A DNA stretch of 64,000 nt from Thermincola carboxydiphila (lineage in GTDB: Bacteria; Bacillota; Thermincolia; Thermincolales; UBA2595). The notes under the pieces are model-generated. The model did no database searches, was not told the origin of the DNA, and saw nothing but the letters and a program-made list of their open reading frames with translations. The stretch is from assembly GCA_016841325.1 (NCBI GenBank), contig JAENZJ010000004.1:1-64000 (forward strand), given 5' to 3'. Positions 1 to 10,468 of this stretch are shown here, one piece after another. The stretch's first letter is position 1. Every line of letters starts with the position of its first letter. Both the position numbers and the translations under genes were made by a program.

Positions 1-55
1 TTTCCGCTACATTTTTCTACTTCCGGAATGCTACACTTTCATTTTGCCATAAACA
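1..55. mobile_element. Probable end of an insertion sequence abutting the CRISPR array
   Basis: These 55 bases are not array-like. They contain two similar GCTACA-T-rich motifs about 24 bp apart and end in ...CA exactly where 15 bases identical to the end of the CRISPR repeat begin (56-70). Internally repeated ends finishing in CA are typical of IS21-like and related elements. No transposase lies inside the window, so this is an inference; it could instead be ordinary trailer DNA next to a decayed last repeat. Confidence 0.3.
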
Positions 56-366
56 AATTCAGTCAGAGACTTAATGTATGGGCAAAGGCCAAGGCTATTT
101 TTTGATGTTTCAATCCTTATTATCCTGGAATTCAGTCAGAGACCCTTTAAATTCAAATTTTGGTAGTCCTATATATTCTGCGTTTCAATCCTTATTATCC
201 TGGAATTCAGTCAGAGACATTTGGAAATGTGGATATGTTGTTCTAATTTTGAAGGTTTCAATCCTTATTATCCTGGAATTCAGTCAGAGACTTTGCTTTT
301 ACTTGATGGATATATTTTGCATACCCATTGTTTCAATCCTTATTATCCTGGAATTCAGTCAGAGAC

Positions 367-479
367 TATCCAGAGCATATGTGCCAACGTCCACCCATGA
401 TACGTTTCAATCCTTATTATCCTGGAATTCAGTCAGAGACCAGACCATTCCTCTTTTTTTCTCTCAAGGTTCTCTCGGA
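367..479. repeat. Spacer pair duplicated at a distance (second copy 1549-1661)
   Basis: The two consecutive spacers at 367-403 and 441-479, with the repeat between them, recur identically at 1549-1585 and 1623-1661, 1182 bp further on. Sixteen array units separate the copies and the flanking spacers differ. This is a second, older-looking rearrangement, distinct from the tandem block at 2960-4471. Confidence 0.9.
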
Positions 480-2959
480 GTTTCAATCCTTATTATCCTG
501 GAATTCAGTCAGAGACTAATGCCCCCATAATAGGGGCTGGCCCGGGCGAAGGACGTTTCAATCCTTATTATCCTGGAATTCAGTCAGAGACATTAAGATA
601 GGTTCGCCACAATGGAACAGTATCGTGGTTTCAATCCTTATTATCCTGGAATTCAGTCAGAGACATTCTTTGGTAGATGCTTTCAGAAAAGTACAGATTG
701 CTTGTTTCAATCCTTATTATCCTGGAATTCAGTCAGAGACGGTATTCGCCCGGATTTGTCGGGGCATACAATGTGCGTTTCAATCCTTATTATCCTGGAA
801 TTCAGTCAGAGACCACAATACCATGACCGTAGTACCCGTTGTGAGCATTGGTTTCAATCCTTATTATCCTGGAATTCAGTCAGAGACTTTGTCCAACCAT
901 GGGCAGATAACTCTGTTGTAAGTTTCAATCCTTATTATCCTGGAATTCAGTCAGAGACTCCTAACTTCTGGGCTTTGGCCCATGGTTCATAGTCTTGTTT
1001 CAATCCTTATTATCCTGGAATTCAGTCAGAGACACTTTGTCAGCAAAGGCAAGGAGTTATCCGTAGAAGTGTTTCAATCCTTATTATCCTGGAATTCAGT
1101 CAGAGACCGTATAGGTAACACACAGCAAAGTACGCACTCTTTAAGTTTCAATCCTTATTATCCTGGAATTCAGTCAGAGACAAAAAGCATATTGACAATG
1201 TACTGTACTATATCTGTCGTTTCAATCCTTATTATCCTGGAATTCAGTCAGAGACGCTGCTGACCTAACAGCCAAGGGCATAACAGTGGATGTTTCAATC
1301 CTTATTATCCTGGAATTCAGTCAGAGACTACAACAACTCCGCTGTTGTTGTGGTTGGTATTTTGTTTCAATCCTTATTATCCTGGAATTCAGTCAGAGAC
1401 ATAGTTGAAAAATAATTTGTTAAAAATTCAATTTTAAAGTTTCAATCCTTATTATCCTGGAATTCAGTCAGAGACAAATCAGTCCAAAATCTGCGTGATG
1501 CCCTATCGTAAGTTTCAATCCTTATTATCCTGGAATTCAGTCAGAGACTATCCAGAGCATATGTGCCAACGTCCACCCATGATACGTTTCAATCCTTATT
1601 ATCCTGGAATTCAGTCAGAGACCAGACCATTCCTCTTTTTTTCTCTCAAGGTTCTCTCGGAGTTTCAATCCTTATTATCCTGGAATTCAGTCAGAGACAC
1701 ATTATACTGTCAATTTCACATATGTCATAATTAGTTTCAATCCTTATTATCCTGGAATTCAGTCAGAGACTAAACTCGAATTGGTTTGCTACATTTGTGG
1801 GAAAAGGTTTCAATCCTTATTATCCTGGAATTCAGTCAGAGACTTCAGAAAAACAAGAACGTGATGGAGAAACTAATTGGGGTTTCAATCCTTATTATCC
1901 TGGAATTCAGTCAGAGACAAGATTCAACTAGAAATGATGGACATATGTATATTTGGTTTCAATCCTTATTATCCTGGAATTCAGTCAGAGACTATATACT
2001 TCTCGCAGTTTATGTTTTGCCCTGTATGTTTCAATCCTTATTATCCTGGAATTCAGTCAGAGACGTGGGATGACCAGTTGAATGGTCCGGAAAGGAGAGG
2101 AAGTTTCAATCCTTATTATCCTGGAATTCAGTCAGAGACGCATCCCAAAGACAAGCTAAAAAACAAGCAAACAGAGAGTTTCAATCCTTATTATCCTGGA
2201 ATTCAGTCAGAGACAGTCAGCACGCCTGGTATGAATATGAGTTAGCTGGTGCGGGTTTCAATCCTTATTATCCTGGAATTCAGTCAGAGACATAGAAATG
2301 CTACGAACAATGTTAAAAATATTGAACCAAAGTTTCAATCCTTATTATCCTGGAATTCAGTCAGAGACCCGCGTTTTTATCTCCGTATAATGAATATAAT
2401 CTGAGTTTCAATCCTTATTATCCTGGAATTCAGTCAGAGACATGATTTCTTGTTGATTTCGCAAACTGATCGGATGTTGGAGTTTCAATCCTTATTATCC
2501 TGGAATTCAGTCAGAGACTTTAGTATGAAAAAATTAGAAGAATCAAATTATCAAGTTTCAATCCTTATTATCCTGGAATTCAGTCAGAGACACTGGAACA
2601 CCTGAAGCAATTGATTCTAATACAGAGTTTCAATCCTTATTATCCTGGAATTCAGTCAGAGACAAAAATCTTATAATATTTCTAAATGAATGGATGGAAA
2701 GTTTCAATCCTTATTATCCTGGAATTCAGTCAGAGACTATTTTAACTGCATTTAAAACACCTCCATTACGCAGGTTTCAATCCTTATTATCCTGGAATTC
2801 AGTCAGAGACAGGCCCTTTTATGTGGGTCATGTGTCTTTTTGTTTTTTGTTTCAATCCTTATTATCCTGGAATTCAGTCAGAGACGGAAGTCAAGAAAAA
2901 GTAAGGCAGTATATAGACAATTGTTTCAATCCTTATTATCCTGGAATTCAGTCAGAGAC

Positions 2960-4471
2960 GGAAACGGCATCGGCAGTGGTAGTAAATTCATTATATAGTT
3001 TCAATCCTTATTATCCTGGAATTCAGTCAGAGACTCAAGGTATGGACCCGGTGAAACAGCCTCTATTATCTGTTTCAATCCTTATTATCCTGGAATTCAG
3101 TCAGAGACAAGAAAATATATTAGATGAATTAAATGAAGAATAGTTTCAATCCTTATTATCCTGGAATTCAGTCAGAGACTAAATTGCTTTTGGTTTTTGG
3201 ATATATTTATTAATAAGTTTCAATCCTTATTATCCTGGAATTCAGTCAGAGACTCAAGGTATGGACCCGGTGAAACAGCCTCTATTATCTGTTTCAATCC
3301 TTATTATCCTGGAATTCAGTCAGAGACAAGAAAATATATTAGATGAATTAAATGAAGAATAGTTTCAATCCTTATTATCCTGGAATTCAGTCAGAGACTA
3401 AATTGCTTTTGGTTTTTGGATATATTTATTAATAAGTTTCAATCCTTATTATCCTGGAATTCAGTCAGAGACGCAACAACGGTGTTTTTCATCTGCTCCT
3501 TTTCGTCTTTGTTTCAATCCTTATTATCCTGGAATTCAGTCAGAGACTGTAGGTCTTGTTGGTGCAAATGAATGGGAAGCATTGGTTTCAATCCTTATTA
3601 TCCTGGAATTCAGTCAGAGACTCCTTCCACGGCGGGAGAGCCGGGAGAAACATTCATGGGTTTCAATCCTTATTATCCTGGAATTCAGTCAGAGACGGAA
3701 ACGGCATCGGCAGTGGTAGTAAATTCATTATATAGTTTCAATCCTTATTATCCTGGAATTCAGTCAGAGACTCAAGGTATGGACCCGGTGAAACAGCCTC
3801 TATTATCTGTTTCAATCCTTATTATCCTGGAATTCAGTCAGAGACAAGAAAATATATTAGATGAATTAAATGAAGAATAGTTTCAATCCTTATTATCCTG
3901 GAATTCAGTCAGAGACTAAATTGCTTTTGGTTTTTGGATATATTTATTAATAAGTTTCAATCCTTATTATCCTGGAATTCAGTCAGAGACGCAACAACGG
4001 TGTTTTTCATCTGCTCCTTTTCGTCTTTGTTTCAATCCTTATTATCCTGGAATTCAGTCAGAGACTGTAGGTCTTGTTGGTGCAAATGAATGGGAAGCAT
4101 TGGTTTCAATCCTTATTATCCTGGAATTCAGTCAGAGACTCCTTCCACGGCGGGAGAGCCGGGAGAAACATTCATGGGTTTCAATCCTTATTATCCTGGA
4201 ATTCAGTCAGAGACGGAAACGGCATCGGCAGTGGTAGTAAATTCATTATATAGTTTCAATCCTTATTATCCTGGAATTCAGTCAGAGACTCAAGGTATGG
4301 ACCCGGTGAAACAGCCTCTATTATCTGTTTCAATCCTTATTATCCTGGAATTCAGTCAGAGACAAGAAAATATATTAGATGAATTAAATGAAGAATAGTT
4401 TCAATCCTTATTATCCTGGAATTCAGTCAGAGACTAAATTGCTTTTGGTTTTTGGATATATTTATTAATAA
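2960..4471. repeat. Nested duplication of a seven-spacer block within the array
   Basis: Naming the spacers by sequence, the order here is A B C D, B C D E F G, A B C D E F G, A B C D. The full seven-unit block has a period of 518 bp and the three-unit B-C-D block a period of 219 bp. A occurs three times, B, C and D four times, and E, F and G twice. This pattern fits unequal recombination between identical repeats rather than independent acquisition. Confidence 0.95.
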
Positions 4472-5309
4472 GTTTCAATCCTTATTATCCTGGAATTCAG
4501 TCAGAGACGCACCGGACATACATGGGAAAGAGAAAACGCTTTAGGTTTCAATCCTTATTATCCTGGAATTCAGTCAGAGACAATGGGTATCAGAAGCATA
4601 TTTAAAGACTTTGACGGTTTCAATCCTTATTATCCTGGAATTCAGTCAGAGACACCGAGCAATTCTATCATGGGTAGTAGATAAGGTCAGGTTTCAATCC
4701 TTATTATCCTGGAATTCAGTCAGAGACTCATATACTCTATTTGTAACTAAAGTAGTAGTTCGTTTCAATCCTTATTATCCTGGAATTCAGTCAGAGACTT
4801 AGCCAATAGCCAGAATCGCTGTTGTAGCCACTAAAAGTTTCAATCCTTATTATCCTGGAATTCAGTCAGAGACGTAGGGGTTGGCCCCAAGGAAATGACT
4901 AAACTACGTTTCAATCCTTATTATCCTGGAATTCAGTCAGAGACTTGCCGCCATCGGCTCCATGAATGCGGTCCTTGACTGTTTCAATCCTTATTATCCT
5001 GGAATTCAGTCAGAGACTCAGATTCAAGAGCAGATTGCCGAGATTGAAAGCCGGAGTTTCAATCCTTATTATCCTGGAATTCAGTCAGAGACCCATACCA
5101 TGCCAAGTCAGACCTCGCCACGCCTTGAGTTTCAATCCTTATTATCCTGGAATTCAGTCAGAGACTCTTTGCGGTACACGGCGGCATCTTCTTCTTTTTG
5201 TTTCAATCCTTATTATCCTGGAATTCAGTCAGAGACTAATCACAGGTGCCGCCGTAGCCATTGGTTTGTTAGGTTTCAATCCTTATTATCCTGGAATTCA
5301 GTCAGAGAC

Positions 5310-5441
5310 CGCAACCGGCTTAAAAAGCCCATAATATAAGGGATGACAGCGTTTTTTCACGTTATTATTTCTCTTATAATCAAAATAATTTAACATCAAA
5401 AGCATAGCATTTTCTACCCCTTTTACATACTTACTACAGTT
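5310..5441 (-). promoter_or_regulatory. CRISPR leader between cas4 and the first repeat
   Basis: This A/T-rich stretch lies between the cas4 stop codon and the repeat at 5273-5309. On the minus strand it reads toward the array and contains candidate sigma-A-like elements in an AT-rich tract around 5360-5400. Its position next to the adaptation genes, and the ATTGAAAC end of the repeats pointing away from it, identify it as the leader. The exact promoter is not certain. Confidence 0.75.
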
Positions 5442-6071
5442 TTAAAAGCCACTTATTTCAATGCTTTTAGCGCCCTCCCTCCCTTCAACACAAATATTTT
5501 TGTAGCAACAATCAATACATCTGGCCTTGTACTTTGTGGCCTTTGGGTAATAGTTTTTGTCAATAATTCTTCTCATATCCCGCAAGGTGGCATCCAAAAG
5601 TAACCAATCCCGCCTAGTAAAAGATATTTCAGCCAGATAATTCTTACTTCTAGTATAACATATATACCCTTTATGAACTGGTCTTTCAAAGGTTTCACTG
5701 ATTAACGCTCCATAAATTAATGCCTGGAGCCGGTAAGTAGAATATATTGCCCCTTTATATTCTGCAAATTTATAGTCCAATGGCGCCATTGTACCATCCC
5801 TGAAATAAAGAACCTCATCAACTTTCCCTTTTAATGCCAATTTTTTGCTGTGAAGAAAAACATTCGTATCTTTTTTGATGCATTCGATCTTCTTCCTGAC
5901 ATACTCCTTGTTAGTTCGGGTTTTATAATCGTGAAACTCCCGACCCTTTTGAACTTTAAATCGCTTATGTTCATTCTGGGGAATATCCAGGCAGCGCATA
6001 TAGTATATAAACCTGGGGCAGTATAAAAACCCCATTATTTCTGACGGTGTAAACAACTCTTCATAAGTCAT
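5442..6071 (-). CDS. cas4: CRISPR-associated exonuclease Cas4
   Basis: Cas4 is a RecB-like Fe-S nuclease that trims prespacers and selects PAM-containing ends with Cas1-Cas2. The 209-aa product shows the single N-terminal cysteine of the cluster (C18) and three near the C terminus (C185, C188, C194). The RecB-type nuclease residues are D85, D99 and K101 in the LDYK motif and the QALIYG region near residue 116. An AGAGGG site precedes the ATG. It is the last cas gene before the leader, 13 bp after cas2, and is in the same transcript as cas1-cas2. All key residues appear present, so the adaptation module looks intact. Confidence 0.95.
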   Translation of the reverse strand: MTYEELFTPSEIMGFLYCPRFIYYMRCLDIPQNEHKRFKVQKGREFHDYKTRTNKEYVRKKIECIKKDTNVFLHSKKLALKGKVDEVLYFRDGTMAPLDYKFAEYKGAIYSTYRLQALIYGALISETFERPVHKGYICYTRSKNYLAEISFTRRDWLLLDATLRDMRRIIDKNYYPKATKYKARCIDCCYKNICVEGREGAKSIEISGF

Positions 6072-6084
6072 AAGATTATCCCTC

Positions 6085-6375
6085 TTATAGAAACAGCCTT
6101 TTTACTTCATCACTCACCATTTTCTTATCAAAAGCCTGGCCCAACAATTTCACCGCCCTAAAATCATTTTTACACATAGGAAAGACGTAAACTGAGTCCT
6201 GTTCATGCTCAATGATGCCGTCACACTGTAAACAAAGCTCATCAATTTCATGAGTATCAACATTTCCAACAAAAACACTTTTCTGGACAGGGTAAAGGCC
6301 GTAACCTTTACAAAGCTTATAAACCTTATTTCTCAGCTTATCTTTGCTGATATCATAAACTACCCAGGCCAGCAT
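6085..6375 (-). CDS. cas2: CRISPR-associated endoribonuclease/adaptation protein Cas2
   Basis: Cas2 forms the central dimer of the Cas1-Cas2 integrase that inserts new spacers. The 96-aa product has the normal family length, a ferredoxin-like beginning (MLAWVVYDISKD) with the conserved early aspartate D8, and a second strand ending in the VYVFP motif. I take the ATG at 6375, which overlaps the cas1 stop codon by one base and has GGAG ten bases upstream; an upstream TTG is less likely. The overlap implies translational coupling with cas1. Confidence 0.95.
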   Translation of the reverse strand: MLAWVVYDISKDKLRNKVYKLCKGYGLYPVQKSVFVGNVDTHEIDELCLQCDGIIEHEQDSVYVFPMCKNDFRAVKLLGQAFDKKMVSDEVKRLFL

Positions 6376-7361
6376 CAATCCAAATCTCCAATCATCGTGT
6401 TGGCTATTCTGTGAAAATCCATCTGGATTATATTCCGTCTTTGGATATTACGCCCCTTATACCTTATCTTCTTATCTAGAAAATCCCCCAAAGCTGAAAT
6501 AAACGGTTGTTTCCCCTCTTTGTTCAGTTCGAAGCCGCCTTCTATCCGGTCAAAATAATGGGACTTTACTTTCCGGTTGGCAATAAAGCCGACCACTACC
6601 TCATCAACCCAGGGGCGGTACTGCTCTATCAGGTCAAATACCAATGATTTTTTGTTATACCCGTCAGTATGTATAAATCCGATGTGAGGGTCTAAACCTG
6701 CAATAATACAGGCTTTCTCCACCATACTGTAAAGGATTCCATATCCGTAATTAAGCAAGCAGTTAAATTCATCCCTGGCAGGATTTCTGCTGCGGCCATC
6801 AAATTGATATCGTTCGGGTAAAATAGCGCTTAAAGTCTCAAAGTACAGCCTTCCTGCACTACCCTCTATTCCCATTACGCTATTCCTAATATCTTCAACA
6901 GTACCGTTCAAACTAAGGATTTTTTCCCTGCTCTCACTTAAACAACTGCGGGTCTCTTCCAAAAAATCCTTTATCCTGCGCCGGGTGTTCATCCATTTCT
7001 TTAACAGGCTTTCTTGCCGGGCCAGCTTTTCAGCAACCCATCCGCAGGCCAGCCGAGCGCCTTTTTTGTGTTCAGCCAGTTCTAACTGCCGCCTTCTGAT
7101 TTTGGAGGTACTGCCAAACTTACAGTGCCATATCCGGCCAAAAGGCCTTCCACTACGCTCCAGGAAAACAATATCTACATTGTTTTCCAGAGCAAATTTG
7201 ATAGCGTCAGTAGATATTGTAGCTCCCGTTGTAATGGTTATATTGTTGACCTTTTTTACAGCAATTTCCTGGACAGCATCATCGGTTTTAATCTGAAAAC
7301 AATTGTCTTTCTTTTTCAGGTAACCGCCGTAACTGTTGATATATAATTCCAAATAAAACAC
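6375..7361 (-). CDS. cas1: CRISPR-associated integrase Cas1
   Basis: Cas1 is the metal-dependent integrase of spacer acquisition. The product (up to 328 aa) has the N-terminal beta domain and the C-terminal helical domain with the metal ligands E166 (GIEGSAG), H231 (GFIHTDG) and the acidic pair D243/E246, as expected for type I-B Cas1. The annotated GTG at 7361 lies right on top of an AGGGAG sequence. A TTG at 7352 has that site at better spacing and gives the more usual N terminus, so the true start may be three codons later. The 88-bp gap before it holds a CRISPR-repeat look-alike. Confidence 0.95.
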   Translation of the reverse strand: MFYLELYINSYGGYLKKKDNCFQIKTDDAVQEIAVKKVNNITITTGATISTDAIKFALENNVDIVFLERSGRPFGRIWHCKFGSTSKIRRRQLELAEHKKGARLACGWVAEKLARQESLLKKWMNTRRRIKDFLEETRSCLSESREKILSLNGTVEDIRNSVMGIEGSAGRLYFETLSAILPERYQFDGRSRNPARDEFNCLLNYGYGILYSMVEKACIIAGLDPHIGFIHTDGYNKKSLVFDLIEQYRPWVDEVVVGFIANRKVKSHYFDRIEGGFELNKEGKQPFISALGDFLDKKIRYKGRNIQRRNIIQMDFHRIANTMIGDLD

Positions 7362-7368
7362 TCCCTAC

Positions 7369-7386
7369 GCTTCAATCCTTATAATA
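7369..7386 (-). repeat. CRISPR repeat-like fragment between cas6 and cas1
   Basis: Fifteen of 17 bases match the beginning of the array repeat (plus-strand GTTTCAATCC onward), in the same orientation as the array, including an unbroken 12-base match. On the minus strand this gives ...GGATTGAAGC, one base away from the ATTGAAAC crRNA handle, followed by 'spacer-like' DNA that runs into the cas1 start. It may be a relic repeat or the repeat part of a crRNA-resembling regulatory RNA. Confidence 0.6.
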
Positions 7387-7449
7387 ATTATCATTTACTA
7401 CTTTTGCCAAAACAACGGGAATTCAAACCAACCAATCATAATAGCAGCA

Positions 7450-8136
7450 TCATCTACATCGGCATACTGTACCAAAACCCCGCGAAACTGATTTTCCAAG
7501 TCCTAAATAGTCAGGAATAGCGAAATTAACAATGAAGCTGCCTTTAAATGCCAGCATTGTTTTATCTTTAAACTTTGTCTCTATTGATTTTATATTTCCT
7601 ATATCAACGATAATTTTTTTATCAACCTGATGTCCCAGACCCTTAGACATTGATAGTAGGTTTCCGATTAAAACTGACCTTAATATCTCCCTCTTTTCCA
7701 ACCCTGATGCGGCCTCATAGCGACGATAATTAGACTGATTCAAGGCCATCCAAGGCGTAATGAAGTCGTATTCAATGACATCATCCAAAACCCCGTATGG
7801 TTCACAACCTACCATTAACGCTTTTTCATATAATGGAATTTCATAGTTTTTTAGCACTAATTCTTCAATTTCATCTTCAACCCGCAGCAGTTCCTCTGCC
7901 CCTTTCTTTATTCCCACAATATAAGGAATTCCTTCCAACACTTTGTACTGAACAACAGGATAGCGGTACAGCCAGCCTTTTTCTCCATGATTATGAAATT
8001 CGTCATTTTCAGGGAACAAACTGGCTATGTATCCCCTTAACTTATGGCTGTCTCGCATATGTAGTTTCACTTCGGGAAAAGACAAACGGAATATCTTCAC
8101 CTGTAACATGTTATTCATTTGTGACATTTTACTCAT
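7450..8136 (-). CDS. cas6: CRISPR pre-crRNA endoribonuclease Cas6
   Basis: Cas6 cuts the repeat RNA to give crRNAs with an 8-nt 5' handle. The 228-aa product ends with the diagnostic glycine-rich loop GLGKSVSRGFGTV of Cas6 RAMP proteins. The chosen start (MSKMSQ) has AAAGGAG nine bases upstream and overlaps the end of cas3 by eight bases; the longer frame to 8175 lacks a ribosome site. Placement after cas3 is less common than the usual cas6-first order of type I-B. Confidence 0.92.
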   Translation of the reverse strand: MSKMSQMNNMLQVKIFRLSFPEVKLHMRDSHKLRGYIASLFPENDEFHNHGEKGWLYRYPVVQYKVLEGIPYIVGIKKGAEELLRVEDEIEELVLKNYEIPLYEKALMVGCEPYGVLDDVIEYDFITPWMALNQSNYRRYEAASGLEKREILRSVLIGNLLSMSKGLGHQVDKKIIVDIGNIKSIETKFKDKTMLAFKGSFIVNFAIPDYLGLGKSVSRGFGTVCRCR

Positions 8137-10468
8137 TGTCTTTTGCTCCTTTAATAAAGCCTGTTTCCAGGTCATAATACTGCTTTAATTGAGCTTTAGG
8201 GACCAAATAAAAATCTTCAATTATTAACAAATCATTCAAGTCATTCTTCTTAACATTAATTACATATTCTAAAAATTCGTTTTTAAACTCATTAAAGGCT
8301 TGTTTGCGTTCCCAACTCTTCTTCTGTAGTATCATATCCAGATACCGATTCCATAGTTTTTCTGCCCTCTTATCTAATTGGACAAATATAGGCTGCTTTG
8401 GCTGCTCCTCTATCAGGCTGAATTTCCTGGATACTTCATCATGTTCAAGCTTTTCCATACACCTAATCAATTTTATATCAGCCTCTGTCCGTTTAAGTTT
8501 TAGTTTTTCAAAATAGCGTTTGCTTATTTGCCAGTAATCACCTTCGTATATTTCTTCCTTGTCGGAAAAACATTCTTCTGTTGCGGTTAGCAAAGCATGG
8601 TCATAAACCATATAGGCATAGTCCCGTCCCTTTTCATCCATCAAACGAAAAATATATACTTCCCCCGGTTTGTCCCGCAGCCAGTGCCGGTTACAGCGAC
8701 CGGCCACCTGGTTAATAGAATCAAGCGGTCCAAAATCCCTTATTACCAAACCAACATCGAGGTCCACCCCGGCTTCGACCAATTGAGTTGTAACAATAAT
8801 TTTGGGGTTATCCGAGTGTTGTTTCAATCTTGTCAATCGTTCGGAGCGCTCTTTTGGTGTTACGTAAGTTGATAAAAACAAATAGTCCCGGGCATATTTC
8901 CTGTCACACAGATAAGTAAATACCTGAGATGCGCTTTTAATTGTATTCATTACAATTAGGATATCTTCACCGGGGTACTGGTCGATTATTCCTGCCAACT
9001 TAGGGTAAAAACTCTGCAATGACAGTTTTTCATGGTGACAAAGCCGCAGAATGGTTCTGTTGACATTTTGAAAATAATTCTGCGGCTCTGTTATAAGACT
9101 TTTAACTTCTCCCGGCTCAAAAATCAAGGGCAGGGTTGCAGTGACCAAAATGATGTGACATCGCATTTCTGTTGCCAGGTTTTTCAATACACAGCGAATG
9201 AACTCCCAATACCTGAGTGGCACTGCCTGAATTTCATCAAGAATAATTACCGCTTCCCTCAATTTATGTAGCTTGAGCAGTTTCCGGTTTCCGCTCCCCG
9301 CCAGGGTATCAAAAAACTGTACGAACGTAGTGACTACAAGTCCGGATTCCCATGTTTCAATAAGAAAACGGCTCTTATCCGGATTCCATTCTTCATCCTT
9401 CTCCTGATAGTCTGGCTCAGCAAGGTAATGATGCTTTAGCAGTTGACTGCTGTCCGGTGGATACCCCTGATTTCTTTCTATTACTTCAGAGAAAACCTGG
9501 CAGTTCTGGTCAATTATGCTGGTAAAGGGTAAACAGTAAATAATGGGACCTTGCTTTTTAAGCTTTTCTTTGATTTTGCAGGCAACAGACAGGGAAGTTA
9601 AAGTTTTACCTGTTCCTGTCGGCATATTTAAACTCATCAAATTATGATCAAATGATTGTTCAGTATTTCTTAGAGCCTGACCATAGAGTTCTTCCCTCAT
9701 CATGTCCAGTTTTGATTCTTGGCTGAATCTTTCCTTATATTGGTCAACAGCGTATACATTGCCTTCTTGTATTTGCACCAATTTCACATTTCGGTCATGT
9801 AAAATGATCGACCCTTTGTCACTCGATATCAGGATAGAAAACAGAAATTTATGTAAAAAAGCCAGTTGAAATCCTTTATAATCATCAATGTCATCCCAGT
9901 ATTTCGAAGTGTTATTCCGAAGATCCAGAATTGTCTGCTTATCCCAATGGTAGTCAAAACTATCGGCTAACCCATAATCAACAAGACCTTCTTTAATTAT
10001 TGCTGATATTTCCTCGTTATCCAGTGCGTCAAGCTGCTTTCGCAGCACCGCGTTGTCTGCTTCTGCTTCCAAAATACTTTGTGCATTGCCGATAGCGCCA
10101 TGATGCTTGCGCACAACCAGATAAGAAACAACGCCCAGTAAATGCACCAAAGATTGCCCGAATCTGCTGCTATTAGCATATTGCTTTACAATGTCCCAGG
10201 TAATTAATGCCGACAGCTCAGCATGATTGGTTTCAGCCGTCTTATATTCCGGGTCTTGCAACCGATCCTGAAAATACTTTGTAGCTTTTCCTAGGTCATG
10301 ACTAAGCCCAATCAAAAATGACAAAGATTGTAAGAATTCTGGTTGAATATTCATTAGCGAATGGATTTTTTCCGTCTTGGCCCGGCATCTCTCAGCTGTA
10401 TTCAAAGAGTGCCATACCAGCAGTTCTTCAGGTCTGGCTTTCTGTTTAAAGGAATAAGATGTTTTCAC
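8129..10468 (-). CDS. cas3: CRISPR-associated helicase-nuclease Cas3 (HD-fused)
   Basis: Cas3 is recruited by Cascade and degrades target DNA. The 779-aa product carries an N-terminal HD nuclease domain (H20, H57-D58, K61 in SHDLGK) and a superfamily 2 helicase. The helicase shows Walker A MPTGTGKT near residue 290, the DEIQ box and a C-terminal QVAGRCNRH motif. I choose the GTG at 10468 (MKTSYSF) because the longer frame reads into cas5 and because a GGGTGG site precedes it. It overlaps the cas5 end by 23 bases. Nothing in this gene looks damaged. Confidence 0.95.
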   Translation of the reverse strand: MKTSYSFKQKARPEELLVWHSLNTAERCRAKTEKIHSLMNIQPEFLQSLSFLIGLSHDLGKATKYFQDRLQDPEYKTAETNHAELSALITWDIVKQYANSSRFGQSLVHLLGVVSYLVVRKHHGAIGNAQSILEAEADNAVLRKQLDALDNEEISAIIKEGLVDYGLADSFDYHWDKQTILDLRNNTSKYWDDIDDYKGFQLAFLHKFLFSILISSDKGSIILHDRNVKLVQIQEGNVYAVDQYKERFSQESKLDMMREELYGQALRNTEQSFDHNLMSLNMPTGTGKTLTSLSVACKIKEKLKKQGPIIYCLPFTSIIDQNCQVFSEVIERNQGYPPDSSQLLKHHYLAEPDYQEKDEEWNPDKSRFLIETWESGLVVTTFVQFFDTLAGSGNRKLLKLHKLREAVIILDEIQAVPLRYWEFIRCVLKNLATEMRCHIILVTATLPLIFEPGEVKSLITEPQNYFQNVNRTILRLCHHEKLSLQSFYPKLAGIIDQYPGEDILIVMNTIKSASQVFTYLCDRKYARDYLFLSTYVTPKERSERLTRLKQHSDNPKIIVTTQLVEAGVDLDVGLVIRDFGPLDSINQVAGRCNRHWLRDKPGEVYIFRLMDEKGRDYAYMVYDHALLTATEECFSDKEEIYEGDYWQISKRYFEKLKLKRTEADIKLIRCMEKLEHDEVSRKFSLIEEQPKQPIFVQLDKRAEKLWNRYLDMILQKKSWERKQAFNEFKNEFLEYVINVKKNDLNDLLIIEDFYLVPKAQLKQYYDLETGFIKGAKDNE

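Larger units (their letters stand above)
56..5309 (-). CRISPR. Type I-B CRISPR array, 71 intact 37-bp repeats
   Basis: On the plus strand the repeat starts GTTTCAATCC and ends CAGTCAGAGAC (37 bp). I counted 71 full copies from 107 to 5309, separated by 70 spacers of 34-40 bp. A further partial repeat (15 bp, 56-70) and one 36-bp spacer lie at the left end. The intact copies look invariant. Read on the minus strand the repeat ends ATTGAAAC, the usual 5' handle of type I-B crRNAs, so transcription runs leftward from the leader beside cas4. Sixteen of the 70 spacers are duplicates of others. Open reading frames across the array are artefacts of the repeat. Confidence 0.98.

Noticed and set aside
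78-5339. Many open reading frames of about 60-150 codons across the array
   Set aside because: All are translations of the CRISPR repeat and spacers (recurring SILIILEFSQR, NPYYPGIQSET and FQSLLSWNSVRD), not genes.
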